From assembly GCF_030272615.1 (NCBI RefSeq), contig NC_081413.1:448792538-448856537 (forward strand): 64,000 nucleotides of DNA. The letters run 5' to 3'. A model generated the notes under the pieces. It was not told the origin of the DNA and did no database searches. It was given only the letters and a program-made list of their open reading frames with translations. Positions 1 to 10,500 of this stretch are shown one piece after another. Position numbers and translations under genes: made by a program. Origin of the DNA: Cryptomeria japonica. Its lineage: Eukaryota > Streptophyta > Pinopsida > Cupressales > Cupressaceae. Position 1 is the first letter of the stretch. The number at the start of each line of letters is the position of its first letter.

Positions 1-2
1 TC

Positions 3-1850
3 ATGGTATGGACGGATGCTTCCTTAGATGGATTGGGAGCAGTTCTTATGCAGGAGGGTAGGGTTATAGCATACGAGTCTAGGAAACTTAAGACTCATGA
101 GCTTAACTACCCTACGCATGACCTAGAGCTTGCAGCAGTTGTACATGCACTTGTGAGGTGGAGACACTTCCTCTTAGGTCATCACTTCGAGCTTCATTCA
201 GACCATCAGAGTTTGCAGTATATCTTCACCCAACCTAACCTTAATGCACGTCAGAGGAGATGGACGGAGTTCCTTTGTGAGTATGATTTTGATGTTCATT
301 ACATCAAAGGAAAGGAGAATGTGGTCACAGATGCTCTAAGTAGGAGACGACATGAGGTTTACACCATATCCATGAGCACTGATTTGAGAGACCGTATTTT
401 GCAGCAATTGCCAGAGGATGATTGGTATCTAGAGGTTTGTCAGAGGATCCGTAATCAGGAGACCCTGGAGGGGAAGTTTGTGGACTACTCTTTGGAGTCC
501 GATGGTTTATTACGCCATAGAGGGCGCATTTATGTACCCTCTCCTGGGGGTTTGCGAGATTTCATTATCATGGAGGCTCATAGAGCTCCGTATGCAGCGC
601 ATCCCAGGGTTAAGAAGATGCATGCTGACTTGAGGCAGCTATATCATTGGCCAGGAATGCGGCAGCTTATCGCCGAGTTAGTAGCCCGATGCCTTGAGTG
701 TCAGAGAGTCAAGGCAGAGCACCGCCATCCAGGTGGGTTACTCCAGTCCCATGCTATACCAGAGTGGAAATGGGATACTATATCCATGGACTTCATTATT
801 GGTCTTCCTATGTCATCTCGTCGCCATGATGCTATCTTGGTGACAGTTGACAAATTGACCAAAGTAGCCCACTTCTCACCAGTCCGGACTACCTTCACAG
901 CTCCAGCAGTGGCACAGGTGTTCTTACGGGACATTGTTAGGCTTCATGGTGTCCCACGCAAGATTATCTCTGATAGGGATTCTCTCTTTACATCTTCCTT
1001 TTGGAAGGCATTACAGACAGCGTTGGGCACCAAGCTCAACTTTAGCACCGCCTATCATCCAGAGACAGATGGACAGACAGAGCGGGTTAACCAGGTGTTA
1101 GAGGATATGCTCCGCATGTACGTCATGGATCATCAGACCCGATGGGAGGAGTACCTGCATTTAGTAGAATTTGCCTATAATAATGGGCATCACACTTCTT
1201 TGGGGATGCCACCCTTTCAGGCTTTGTACGGCAGACCATGCAGGACACCTTTGATTTGGGATCGTATTGAGGACAGAGTGGCCATAGGCCCTGAGTTGGT
1301 CCGGGATATGGAGCAGCAGGTAATTTTGATTAGACAGCGCCTTAGAGAGCCACAGGATAGGCAGAAGAAATATGCAAATGCAAAGAGGATAGACCGGAGT
1401 TACATGGTTGGGGACAGAGTTTTCCTGAGAGTGCGACCGCATAAGAGTCCAATCCGCTATGGAAAGGGTTCTAAGCTCGCACCTCGCTTTGTTGGACCAT
1501 TCGAGATCCTTGAGAGGATAGGACCAGTTGCTTATCGCCTAGCTTTGCCACCTAGCCTGTCACGCATCCACGATGTGTTTCATGTGTCAGTTTTGAGAAA
1601 ATATATCTATGATGAGTCTCATATTTTAGATTGGGATGCCTTGCAGGTGGAGTCGGACGGGCAGTTAGCCTTGGAGCCCATTCGCATTTTGGCACGCCGG
1701 ACGTTGGCCCTTCGAGGTCGAGAGCTAGACCAGGTTAGGGTCCAGTGGGATTCCTATGATGAGGTTACAGCTTCATGGGAGGATACAGCACGTATGAGAT
1801 CACAGTACCCTCATCTTTTTGATGAACTCCAGGAGGACGTTCATGCCTAG
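3..1850 (+). CDS. Chromovirus (Ty3/gypsy) polyprotein, 3' part: RNase H, integrase, chromodomain-like tail
   Basis: The frame is open from the window edge, so the protein is partial; its true start lies outside. Seen in order: RNase H (VWTDASLDGLGAVL near residue 5, later LHSDHQSLQYI); the H2C2 zinc-binding domain (HP...H then CLECQ near residue 230); the integrase core with Asp in SMDFIIGLP (near 263), Asp in ISDRDSLF (near 322) and Glu in TERVNQVLEDM (near 360); and a C-terminal segment with VQWDSYDEVTASWED, the chromodomain-like signature of plant chromoviruses. The family copies element RNA into DNA and integrates it; the tail is thought to guide integration to heterochromatin. No stop interrupts the 615 residues, so this copy is less decayed than most elements here. 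A polypurine tract and LTR follow at once. Clade assignment (Tekay-like) is inferred. Confidence 0.93.
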   Translation: MVWTDASLDGLGAVLMQEGRVIAYESRKLKTHELNYPTHDLELAAVVHALVRWRHFLLGHHFELHSDHQSLQYIFTQPNLNARQRRWTEFLCEYDFDVHYIKGKENVVTDALSRRRHEVYTISMSTDLRDRILQQLPEDDWYLEVCQRIRNQETLEGKFVDYSLESDGLLRHRGRIYVPSPGGLRDFIIMEAHRAPYAAHPRVKKMHADLRQLYHWPGMRQLIAELVARCLECQRVKAEHRHPGGLLQSHAIPEWKWDTISMDFIIGLPMSSRRHDAILVTVDKLTKVAHFSPVRTTFTAPAVAQVFLRDIVRLHGVPRKIISDRDSLFTSSFWKALQTALGTKLNFSTAYHPETDGQTERVNQVLEDMLRMYVMDHQTRWEEYLHLVEFAYNNGHHTSLGMPPFQALYGRPCRTPLIWDRIEDRVAIGPELVRDMEQQVILIRQRLREPQDRQKKYANAKRIDRSYMVGDRVFLRVRPHKSPIRYGKGSKLAPRFVGPFEILERIGPVAYRLALPPSLSRIHDVFHVSVLRKYIYDESHILDWDALQVESDGQLALEPIRILARRTLALRGRELDQVRVQWDSYDEVTASWEDTARMRSQYPHLFDELQEDVHA

Positions 1851-1860
1851 AGGGGGAGGG
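1851..1860 (+). other. Polypurine tract of the chromovirus element
   Basis: AGGGGGAGGG starts directly after the TAG stop and abuts the TGTGAGGCCC start of the LTR. This is the usual position of the plus-strand DNA priming site in LTR retrotransposons. Confidence 0.85.
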
Positions 1861-3963
1861 TGTGAGGCCCTACCCCAACCCATCCTATCTCTTCAGTTAT
1901 TTTCATTTTGGAACTATTTTGGATACTAGTTTGGACACACTATGGATATAGAACTTTTCATGATTCCGCGATTTTGGTAACATTGATATATGTGGATGCT
2001 TCATTTCTATGCCTTGTGGATTATAGAATATTATATGATTCTAGATTAGGGTAATGTTGTGATGATGCAGGTTATTATCTGAATTTCAGGATTTGATATA
2101 ATGTTTGGAAAATGTTTGCATATATTGTAGATGGATCAAATTTTGACGATTATGAGGAAATTGCTTTGAATTGTGACAAATTATATTTCATAATGTCAAG
2201 TCTTTGTAGAATGAATGTATTGTATTCTGATTTTGTGATTTTATATATTATATGAGGCTATTTGGGAAGTACTAATGTTTAAATTGAGATGTGCAGGAAA
2301 ATATCCATGTGACCATGGAAATATTAGGGAGAATCAAGCCTAGGCCAATGTGTGTTAGTAAAACCAGGGGTTGTCTATTTGGAGAGACAACACCCCGTAT
2401 GTACTGTATTTTATTCGTAAATGTAAAATGTTGCATGAGTGTAATTTGTATTTATTTGATTGATTAAATTGTTAAAGGGACAATTGCCATGGGGTTATTG
2501 TGATGTGGAATTATTTTGTAGTGTCACTTGACACCTATGTAGTATGTTGTGTTGGCAATTGTCATGTCACCTTTTTGAAAGTTTTATTTTTGTTAATGGT
2601 TATATCCCCTAATTATCCTTGAAGGAACCAAGAAATCTAGGTTAGAGAGCCACAAGGAAGGTCAACTTAGAGTTGACCCGTAGGTTAACTTCAGGTGGAC
2701 TTTCTGAAGGTCAAATCAACTCCTAGAGTCAATTTTAGAGCTTTTCTATTAGGCCTCATGGGGTACCTATGGGTGAAGGCCAAAATTGGCCATGTGTCTT
2801 TCCCTTAGGACTTGTTTAACCACCCAAAAAAGTGGTTTTCCCAAGATGGACGAATTCCATCTATAGGAGTGCCATCCTTGGAAGGAGAACCTTCTTGGAG
2901 ATAGTAATCCCTCTTCCCCATTCCATTTCCCTTCTCTAGGCACCTAGGTTAGGGAGTGTGTAAGACCTAGGGAAGACCAACCCAATGGGAGATCACTCAC
3001 TCTATCCAAGAGGTTGGAAGGAGTGAGAGAGGCCTTCTTAGGCTAAGAATGGAAGCTTAGTGAGCTAATCACCCACTCTCCATTCTTGGAGATTTTTTTG
3101 GGAAAACTTGGGAAAATAAAAGAGAAAACCATTTTTAGGAATTAGAGGAATTTTGGGGGCCAAGGATTGCAGAAAGTTGTGTGGATTGGGCAGCTCATCT
3201 CCAACTAAGTTTAGCATACCTATTGGCAGAATAAGGTTGGTTGTAATCTCCTCTTGGTTTTGTTGTTTATGTTAGTTATGTTGTTTTGTCAAGGAAAGAA
3301 ATGCTTGTAAAGAAAGTATGTATGTAAATTGTTGTTGAAGAAAATAATGTGTAGTTTCATTTCTATGTTTTTCTGTTTTGTGTTCTTGTTTTGGGAGTGT
3401 CCAAGATTTTCTACTCTTGGGAGAGTAGGATGATCTTGGGGTGGAAGAAGCATGACAGCCTTGGGTGAGAGGCTCTCCTTAAGGAGAGTGATCTCAAGGG
3501 TGTCCTTTGTGACCCTTGCTGCATAGCCTTGTGTATGCATTTGGGGGTCATAAGGGGAGAGAAATGGCTTTGAGCCTTTGGGGGGGCATAAGGTGGTTGG
3601 GATGAATTCTGTTGAGTATTTTGTGTTGCCATGAGGTGGCTTGTGTTATATTTTTGGCTGCAGTCTCCCCAACGGTACTTGGTCCACTTCCACCCATAGA
3701 TTGATCTCCACAAATGTGGTGATAGTGTAGCTTGGGATGGGAAAGTGTATGTGTTGTGTGTTTGCCCTATTGTTATGTTGTATTGCTTGGTTGTAACCCG
3801 TCTAGGTCTTGATTCTCCTAGCTCGGGGGTGGCTTCTGGTAAGCCTAGGCTGGGAGGTGAGCATCCCATGGTCATAGTCCTAAAACTTTACTTGCAGGTG
3901 GCTTGGGGAAAAGGACTAGGAGTTGCAGATTTTGTGTTGCAGACTTCTATTTCAGATTTCTGA
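1861..3963 (+). repeat. 3' LTR of the chromovirus element (start firm, end uncertain)
   Basis: The LTR begins TGTGAGGCCC immediately after the polypurine tract. Its partner 5' LTR is outside the window, so the 3' end cannot be fixed; 3963 is a guess at where the sequence turns A-rich. The LTR start resembles that of the minus-strand gypsy LTR ending at 18894 (TGTAATGCCCC), which suggests related families. No coding sequence was seen in this stretch. Confidence 0.6.
2367..2396. repeat. Small inverted repeat inside the LTR
   Basis: GGGGTTGTCT at 2367-2376 is answered by AGACAACACCCC at 2385-2396, with one extra base in the second arm. It could fold as a short hairpin in LTR RNA. No role can be assigned. 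Confidence 0.5.
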
Positions 3964-4562
3964 TTTTTATTTAAATGCAGAAAAGAAGAAAGAAATGTAA
4001 CCTTATGATTTGTAGCAAAAAGAAAAAAAGGAAGAGAAAGTGCAGATGTAAATATAGGACTTAAAATGATTCTGTTTCTGTTTAAATAAATGTAATTAAT
4101 ATTTTCTGTGTAAAAGATTAGAGAAAAAAAAAGGGACTGTTAGACTATTTACCCATTTTCGTATTTGGGTTATTGTAACTATCATTCTGGAAAAACAATG
4201 TAAATGTGACTTTTATTATATTTGATGACTATTGTGTTTGTTGTAGTCTACATTTAAATCTGGTTTGTAACATGTTATTTACTGCAATATTAAAGAAGAG
4301 AAAACAAAAAAAAAGGATGCATTAGGAGTTCTTATTCAATATTTACTAGTTTTATTTACTGCAAATGTTAAAGAAAGAAAAAAAAAGAAGAAATGCAGTA
4401 GGGTTATTATTTACTTGCTTAGTTTTATATTCTGTTATTTTATGTCTATTAGAAAGAAAGGAGAACCAGTATTGCTTTATTGCTGTAGAAAGTTTAAATA
4501 AAAGAAAGAAATAAATAGATCTATTCTAAATGCTGTTAGAAGACTAAAAACGGAATGTAGAT

Positions 4563-4599
4563 GGTTAAAAACCTCAGATCAATATAAGGGTTTTTAACC
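4563..4599. repeat. Perfect 11-bp inverted repeat
   Basis: GGTTAAAAACC at 4563-4573 is matched exactly by its reverse complement at 4589-4599, with a 15-base loop. It lies 20 bases from a second, longer AT palindrome. Confidence 0.7.
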
Positions 4600-4622
4600 C
4601 TATTACTTCAACATTTAGTCAT

Positions 4623-4682
4623 ATATATCTCTATATGTATATAGGTATATATATTGAAAATATATACCTATATAGATATAGA
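4623..4682. repeat. AT-rich imperfect palindrome
   Basis: The left arm carries TATAGGTATATAT and the right arm ATATATACCTATA, around a short GAAA-centred loop, with outer arms also largely complementary. It looks like a cruciform-prone fragile site or a small fold-back element. Confidence 0.6.
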
Positions 4683-4800
4683 ATATATATATGTATAAGC
4701 TCCCTGTATGTGCATACCCCTGTAACAACAGAATAAAGGATGCATTTTGGACTTGTGCATCTCTGTTTCAAACATATAAAAGAATTGCAGAATAAACTTC

Positions 4801-4801
<1 letters not shown>

Positions 4802-4848
<47 letters not shown>
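4802..4848. repeat. (AT)n microsatellite
   Basis: About 23 uninterrupted AT units. Open frames across it encode only alternating Tyr/Ile and are not genes. Confidence 0.95.
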
Positions 4849-4850
<2 letters not shown>

Positions 4851-4958
4851 GCATCTGAAAAACATACCCTGTAGATGTCTGTAGAACAAAACCAACAAAG
4901 ACATTTATGTTATGATCTGATCATAACAATGGATATATGTGTATTTAAACATATATAT

Positions 4959-4962
<4 letters not shown>

Positions 4963-4990
<28 letters not shown>
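4963..4990. repeat. (AT)n microsatellite
   Basis: About 14 AT units, 115 bases after the previous AT tract. Confidence 0.9.
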
Positions 4991-5096
4991 TCGATATATT
5001 CAAAAAAAATCACATCTTATAACATGTTTTTGTCAACCCACGAATATATTTAAATGAATAACAAAAAAAAATCTTGTAATAACATTGTTGGCCGAA

Positions 5097-5345
5097 CCAC
5101 TGTGTAAACACAGTGGACGGCTCTCGGGCCACGCCACTGTGTTTACCCACAGTGGACGGCACGGCAAGGCCGAGCCACTGTGTGTAAACACAGTGGGCGG
5201 TGCTTGGGCCGCGCCACTGTGCTTACCCACAGTGGACGGCACAGAGGGTGCCGCCACTGTGTGTAAGCACAGTGGACGGTCTGCGGCCGCCACTCTGCTT
5301 ATACATAGTGGACGGCACTGCCGTCACTGTGTATAAACACAGTGG
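5097..5345. repeat. Array of seven palindromes with alternating loop orientation
   Basis: Seven copies of a 20-22 base palindrome (arms CCACTGTG and CACAGTGG) start at 5097, 5134, 5175, 5214, 5254, 5290 and 5324. Units 1-5 have perfect 8-base arms; 6 and 7 have small changes. Loops alternate: odd units carry TAAA, TGTAAA, TGTAAG or TATAAA, even units TTTACC, CTTACC or CTTATA, roughly the reverse complement. Two units therefore form a higher-order repeat of about 79 bases. GC-rich spacers also alternate (ACGG..GGGCC.. and ACGGCAC..). The array is an island in very AT-rich DNA. It has no CRISPR context. It may be a minisatellite inside an LTR. Confidence 0.9.
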
Positions 5346-5488
5346 CGACCGGGAGAGCCCCGCGCCGCCTCCTCCCCTCATTTCCCCCTCTACGAAACCC
5401 TCCGCCGTGCCCTAGCTCTGCCGTACCTGCGATCTCCAAACCAAAAACAACAAAGGGGGACAAACAATAAAATAAAGGGGTTTAATAA

Positions 5489-5513
5489 ACCCTAACCCAT
5501 TTCGGGTTAGGGT
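5489..5513. repeat. Telomere-like hairpin, copy 1
   Basis: ACCCTAACCC and GGGTTAGGGT, perfect 10-base arms, flank a five-base loop ATTTC. The arms look like telomere repeats, but only about 1.5 units are present. Confidence 0.85.
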
Positions 5514-5562
5514 ATGAAATGATGAATAAAATAAAATAAGAGTAATATATATAAAAAATGCA

Positions 5563-5588
5563 ACCCTAACCCAATTTCGGGTTAGGGT
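5563..5588. repeat. Telomere-like hairpin, copy 2
   Basis: The same 10-base arms recur 74 bases later with a six-base loop AATTTC. The loop similarity shows this is a duplicated unit, not coincidence. Confidence 0.85.
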
Positions 5589-5596
5589 TAGCATTT

Positions 5597-5606
5597 TAAT
5601 AATAAT

Positions 5607-5645
<39 letters not shown>
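5597..5645. repeat. (AAT)n-(AT)n compound microsatellite
   Basis: A few AAT units run into about 17 AT units. Confidence 0.9.
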
Positions 5646-5648
<3 letters not shown>

Positions 5649-6524
5649 GGAGATTTAGATTGGTGTATTATAATTTGATTTTTAATTTATAATGAGGGTT
5701 AGTAAATAAGAATTTATACTGTGATTTTATATATATATAAAGAATTTTAAATTGGGATTTTAAAGTTAGATTTTAGTATATAATTTGGGGTTAAGTTTAT
5801 AATTGAAATATTATGGAAATTTAAACCCTGATTTTAATAATTGAATTATTATGGGATTTTAGACTTTTGATTTTAATATATATAAATATGGGGTTAATTT
5901 AATAATTGAACAATTATAAGTTCCCATTCCGTAGAAATTTTAAATTTCAATTAATTCAAGGGGGTTAATAATATAGGACTATTATAGTTGGATAAACTAT
6001 ACGTTTAATCCAGCAATATATTTAATTAAGCAATGGACTTACCCCCCCCATGTAATTGGACGATAGGAAAATTTGAAAGAAGGAATTTGTAAATTTAGGA
6101 ACCTTAAGCCCTTGAGATCGATTTTTGGTCGGATTGAAAATTATTTGACAAAATCAAGGGGTTTAGGGAAGATCAGAATTGGCCTTAGCTCATTGTCGGT
6201 TTTAGTGGGCAAATGACATTGTAGTAATTCGAAACCCTCATCGGGTGGATGTGTATAATAAATTTTATAAAAGTATCAAATAATCATTAGCAATATCATT
6301 ATATGACCTGGAATGATTTAATACGTCTAGATAGCCAATTTTCCCTTGATTTAATTAGCGACAGCTTGTCTTAGGTAATTGAGCTAGCTGACTAAATCCT
6401 TGAGGCTAATTAATCCCCTCCCAACAAGTCGCTCACTCGAGTTGGTTAATTTCTCCAACCTTGGAAGTAAATATAGTTACATCATGGATAAAACAAAACT
6501 TTAATATTAGGATTTATAGCGAGT

Positions 6525-6926
6525 TCATGACGTCAAAAAAAAAAATTTGTTGTTCCATTTTTGTGCCCTAAAGTTTGGGCACGACAGTCTGGCCCTTTTG
6601 CCATAAACCAATTCAAATGGAGATTTTCCTGTAGATTTCTTCATAGTTATCCTATCTGCCCACAGTGCAAGATTCAACTTTGAATCCCATGCTTTTTTGT
6701 TCTGTCCCAACATCTTTTTAATGATCTTTAGGATAATCTTGTTGCTAGATTCAGCTTGTCCATTCCCTTGAGGGTGGTAGGGAGAAGAATGTGATATCTT
6801 AATGCCATATTCTCCACAAAAAGTGTTGAATTCTTCTGATCTAAAGGACATGCCATTGTCTGAGATGATCCTTGCAGGGACACTGAATCTAGAAATAATG
6901 TTCTCCATTAAGAATTTTATCACCAC
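6525..6926 (-). pseudogene. Tat-like gypsy integrase core, C-terminal part
   Basis: This continues the integrase from the right in the same reading frame, after one TAG stop at 6939-6941. The second core Asp (IISDNGMSF) and the Glu region (HPQGNGQAESSNK) are present, followed by SPFELVYGKRARL, a usual post-core block. The frame ends in an A/T homopolymer at about 6535 (protein WNNKFFF), where the element seems truncated; the usual C-terminal integrase tail is not seen further left. Confidence 0.85.
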
Positions 6927-6938
6927 TTTGCTAGTGGC

Positions 6939-7544
6939 CTACGTGGTGGGTATTGCCTCCACCCATTTGGTAAAATAGTCTGTAGCGACCAATATCCATC
7001 TATGTCCTCCACTGGATTTTTCTGATATTTCCCCTATAAAGTCTATTCCCCATTGTTGAAATGGTTCCTCAGCCAACATTGGTCTCAATGGGAGTGATCC
7101 TTGATACTTTGTTTTATTTGAAAACTTCTGACAAGCTTCACACTTTCTGACATATCTATAAGAATCATTGAAGACACATGGCCAATAATATCCAGCTCTC
7201 AATATTTTATGTGCTGTAGTCTTAGCCGAGAAATGACCACCACAAACCCCATCATGCATTTCATGAAGAACTTTGTTTGCCTGGTAGTTGTCTAGACATA
7301 ATAACAATATCCCATCTCTATTTTTCCAATATAAGTCCCCATTGATAATTACATATCTTGCTGATTTTAGCTTCAAAGCTCTCTTCTGATTATCGGTCAT
7401 ACCATCTGGGCATTTCAAGTGCTTAAGGTAATACATGATATCAGTGTACCATGCTGTTCTCTCAATACTGAAGTTAGCTTCTTCCCATCCAACCTGATTC
7501 ACACCAGATTCCTCAATTTCAGTTCCTGTCATGAGTTTGGCCAA
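6939..7544 (-). pseudogene. Tat-like gypsy integrase, zinc-binding domain and first core Asp
   Basis: The segment carries the H2C2 zinc-binding domain (HDGVCGGHFSAKTT, then CEACQ) and the start of the catalytic core with the first Asp in WGIDFIGEI and ATDYFTKWVEAIP. It is bounded by in-frame TAG stops: one at 7563-7565 separates it from the RT/RNase H segment and one at 6939-6941 from the rest of the core. Both sit where a Lys or Gln codon is plausible, so simple nonsense mutation explains the splitting. The activity would be joining element ends to target DNA, but no full integrase can be made from this copy. Confidence 0.88.
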
Positions 7545-7562
7545 CCCTTGTCCTTTGATAAC

Positions 7563-10500
7563 CTATGAAATTTTGAGCTCAATGTTAAATTCTTGTATCT
7601 GATTGATCCATTTGCATCTTTTGCCCGTGACCTCAGTCTGTCTGAAGATATCTTTTACTGCTGCATTGGGGACATAAGCTATAACTTCAGCCCCTACCAA
7701 GTATGGTCTAAATTGTTTCACTGTTTTGACCAAAGCATAGGCTTGCTTTTCATTCAATTCATATTTTACTTCTGAAGGGCTCAAAGACTTGCTAAAGTAT
7801 GCAATGGGCTGTTCATACCCCTCTGAATTCTTCTGTAACAACACTGCTGCTATAGTGTGACAAGAGGCGAATAAGAATATTATAAAAGGTTTACCAAAAT
7901 CTGGGGAAATTAATACTGGTGCCTCAGAAATTGCCCTTTTGATTGCCACAAAGGAATCCATTGCTTCTTCGGTCCAATCTATCTGGGCCTCTTTTTTTAA
8001 CATCCTTACTATAGGTTTTACTATGTCTGCAAAATTCAAAATAAATCTTCTCACAAAATTAATTTGTCCCAAGAATGATTGAATGGCTTTGATAGTTCGG
8101 GGGATGGGAACCTCATTAATAGCTGCTACCCTTTCAGGGTCAATTCTTACTCCCTCCTTGGATACTATGTGTCCAAGTAATTTTCCCTCTTCAACACCAA
8201 AGTGGCATTTTTTAGGATTCAAGGAAATCCCATATTCTAAGGCCCTTTTAAATATCTTTTCAAGGTGTTCACAGTGATCATCAGCTTTCTTTGAGTATGC
8301 AGTCAGATCGTCTTGGTATACTACCATGATTACATCAATCAATTCTGCAAAAGCCACATCCATTGCCCTTTGAAAAGTAGCTCCAGCATTGGTCAATCCA
8401 AATGGCATTCGTGCATAGACATAAGTGCCCCATGGAGTTGTGAAGGCTGTCTTATATTTTTCAGTTTCTCTAACTTTCACCTGATTGTAACCTGAAAATC
8501 CATCCATCATCGACAGCAACTCACACCCTGTTACCTTCTGTAGCATGTTATCCATATTTGGCAATGGATAGTTGTCCTTTAGAGATGATATGTTTAAATT
8601 CCTAAAGTCTACACATAATCTAATATCCCCATTTTTCTTTCTGACAGGTACCAAGTTAGAAACCCATGTGGAATATCTGCATGGTTCAATTATTCCTGCG
8701 TCTTTCATCTTTATAATCTCTTCCCTCATTTTTGGTAACAATGTTGGATTAATAGGTCTCTGCTTTTGTCTGAAGGGTTTAGCCTCTGGTTTAAGTGGTA
8801 TCTCATGTTGAAAAAGATCTTCCCTGTAAGCTTTGAGATCTTCATAAGACCATGCAAACACATGTTTGTATCTTTTTAGCAACATTATCAGTTGTTGCCT
8901 CATAATGGGAGTTAATTTTTTTCCAATAAAAACATTTCTGGGGGCTCCTTCACTCCCTAGGTTGATTTGTTCAACATCACTCTCTTTAACAGCTGACCCT
9001 TTGGTTTCAATCACATCTTGAGCATTAAAAGTTCTTTCTAATGCTACTAAGCCTCTTGGCAATTTATTTGACTTTAGTTGTATAATTTCATGTCCAAATA
9101 AAGTTTCCTTACCTTCAGTTTTTTCCACAAAGTCATTAAAATTTATAGCTTGAGCCTGATAATGATCAACACACTGTAAGAAGTTCAGCAGATCTGCATC
9201 ATCTTGAAACACTTGCCAATTATACAAGTTGTTAGGAACAGATGGTCTTACTTTCATCTCTACTTCAGATATCCCAGTTAGCGTTATATCATTGCCTTTT
9301 AATGCAATATTTGCTAAAAAATCTGCCATGATGTTCTTCGACCTATCTATCCAGTTTATCTGAAAAGCATCAAAAAGCTCCATGGTATCCCATACAGCAT
9401 TCCTATATTGTTTCAGTCTTAAGTGTTTCGAGGCATATTTTTCCTTCACTTGTGAGACTATCAATTTTGAATCACCAAAGACACTTATCAATTTGATTCC
9501 ATGTTTGACTGCTATGTTAAGACCAGTGAGTAGGGCTTCATATTCGACAATGTTATTTGTACACTCAAATAACAACTTGAAAGAATATTTGTAAGTTTCC
9601 CCTGTGGGTGAAATAAAAAGGATTCCAGCCCCACTTCCTTCCTTGCTACAAGACCCATCAAAGAACATTTTCCATATTTGATCATCCTTTTTAGTTAGAC
9701 ATGACTCAATGGGGATCCACTCTGTAAATTTACGTTTTGTTAACTGTACCTGGAAGTTGTCCATGTCAGTTTGTAAAAAACATATTTGGTTCACTGTTTC
9801 TTCCATGTCTTCTATGATATATGTGGACCGGGGTTCCCTGTCAATCTTTATTTCCTGCCCATTGACTGGAATCGTAGCATATGACAAATCCAACTGTACA
9901 TATCCACCAATCAGATTCGACCATTGTCTAGACAACAACATTCCATAGTTTGGAAGAACATCTACCACTGTAATATCTGTTTTATATGATGCTTCCGGAC
10001 ATGTCGCCAATCTGAACTCTACATCCTTCATGATACCAACCACTGGGACTGATCTATTGTCCATGGCATAGCATTTCCCAAAGGTAGTATCAACTTTCAA
10101 TCCCAGTTCTTTCATCACCCCAACAGGCATGACATTTATGGCTGCTCCTGAATCGATCATGCAATTCTTTATTTTTTTGTTGTTTATCACCAAAGTAAGA
10201 TAAAATGGGTCTACCTGTGTTGGGATTTTAGTTATAGTGGACCCTAAATATATAATTGGGGCCATTTGTTCATTATTGTCACCTGTTGGGAACTCTTGTT
10301 TCTGTTCATTAACTTTTTCTTCTTGGACACCTGAAATCATCTCCAAAGTTTTTTCTCTATACTCAGGAAACCTCATTATTTCCATCAATGGAACAGAAAC
10401 TTTTAATTGTGTTAATTCAGTTGAGATATCAAATGAGGTAGAGTGTTGTGATGAAGGGAGTTTTACTGTTTCTTCCTTTTGAATATTAGGACCCTTCTTA

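Larger units (their letters stand above)
3964..5096. other. AT-rich non-coding spacer
   Basis: No gene is seen. The stretch is A-rich with runs of purines, two AT microsatellites, two hairpins and no recognisable element boundary. The open frames here are microsatellite artefacts. Confidence 0.6.
5346..6524. other. Non-coding, LTR-like or intergenic sequence
   Basis: No gene is seen. After a GC-rich edge with GAAACCCTCC and GTGCCCTAGC, the sequence is AT-rich with two telomere-like hairpins and one AT microsatellite. It may be the 3' LTR or a flank of the minus-strand Tat-like element to its right, but I found no match to that element's 5' side. Confidence 0.5.

Noticed and set aside
4668-5057. 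Short frames across AT microsatellites
   Set aside because: The sequence is alternating Tyr/Ile from (AT)n.
5097-5345. CRISPR-like array of evenly spaced palindromic repeats
   Set aside because: The spacers are not unique; they alternate between two related GC-rich types. Repeats are shorter than usual, there are no cas genes, and the context is plant retrotransposon DNA.
5489-5588. Interstitial telomere repeat array
   Set aside because: Only about 1.5 telomere-like units per arm in inverted form; there is no tandem array.
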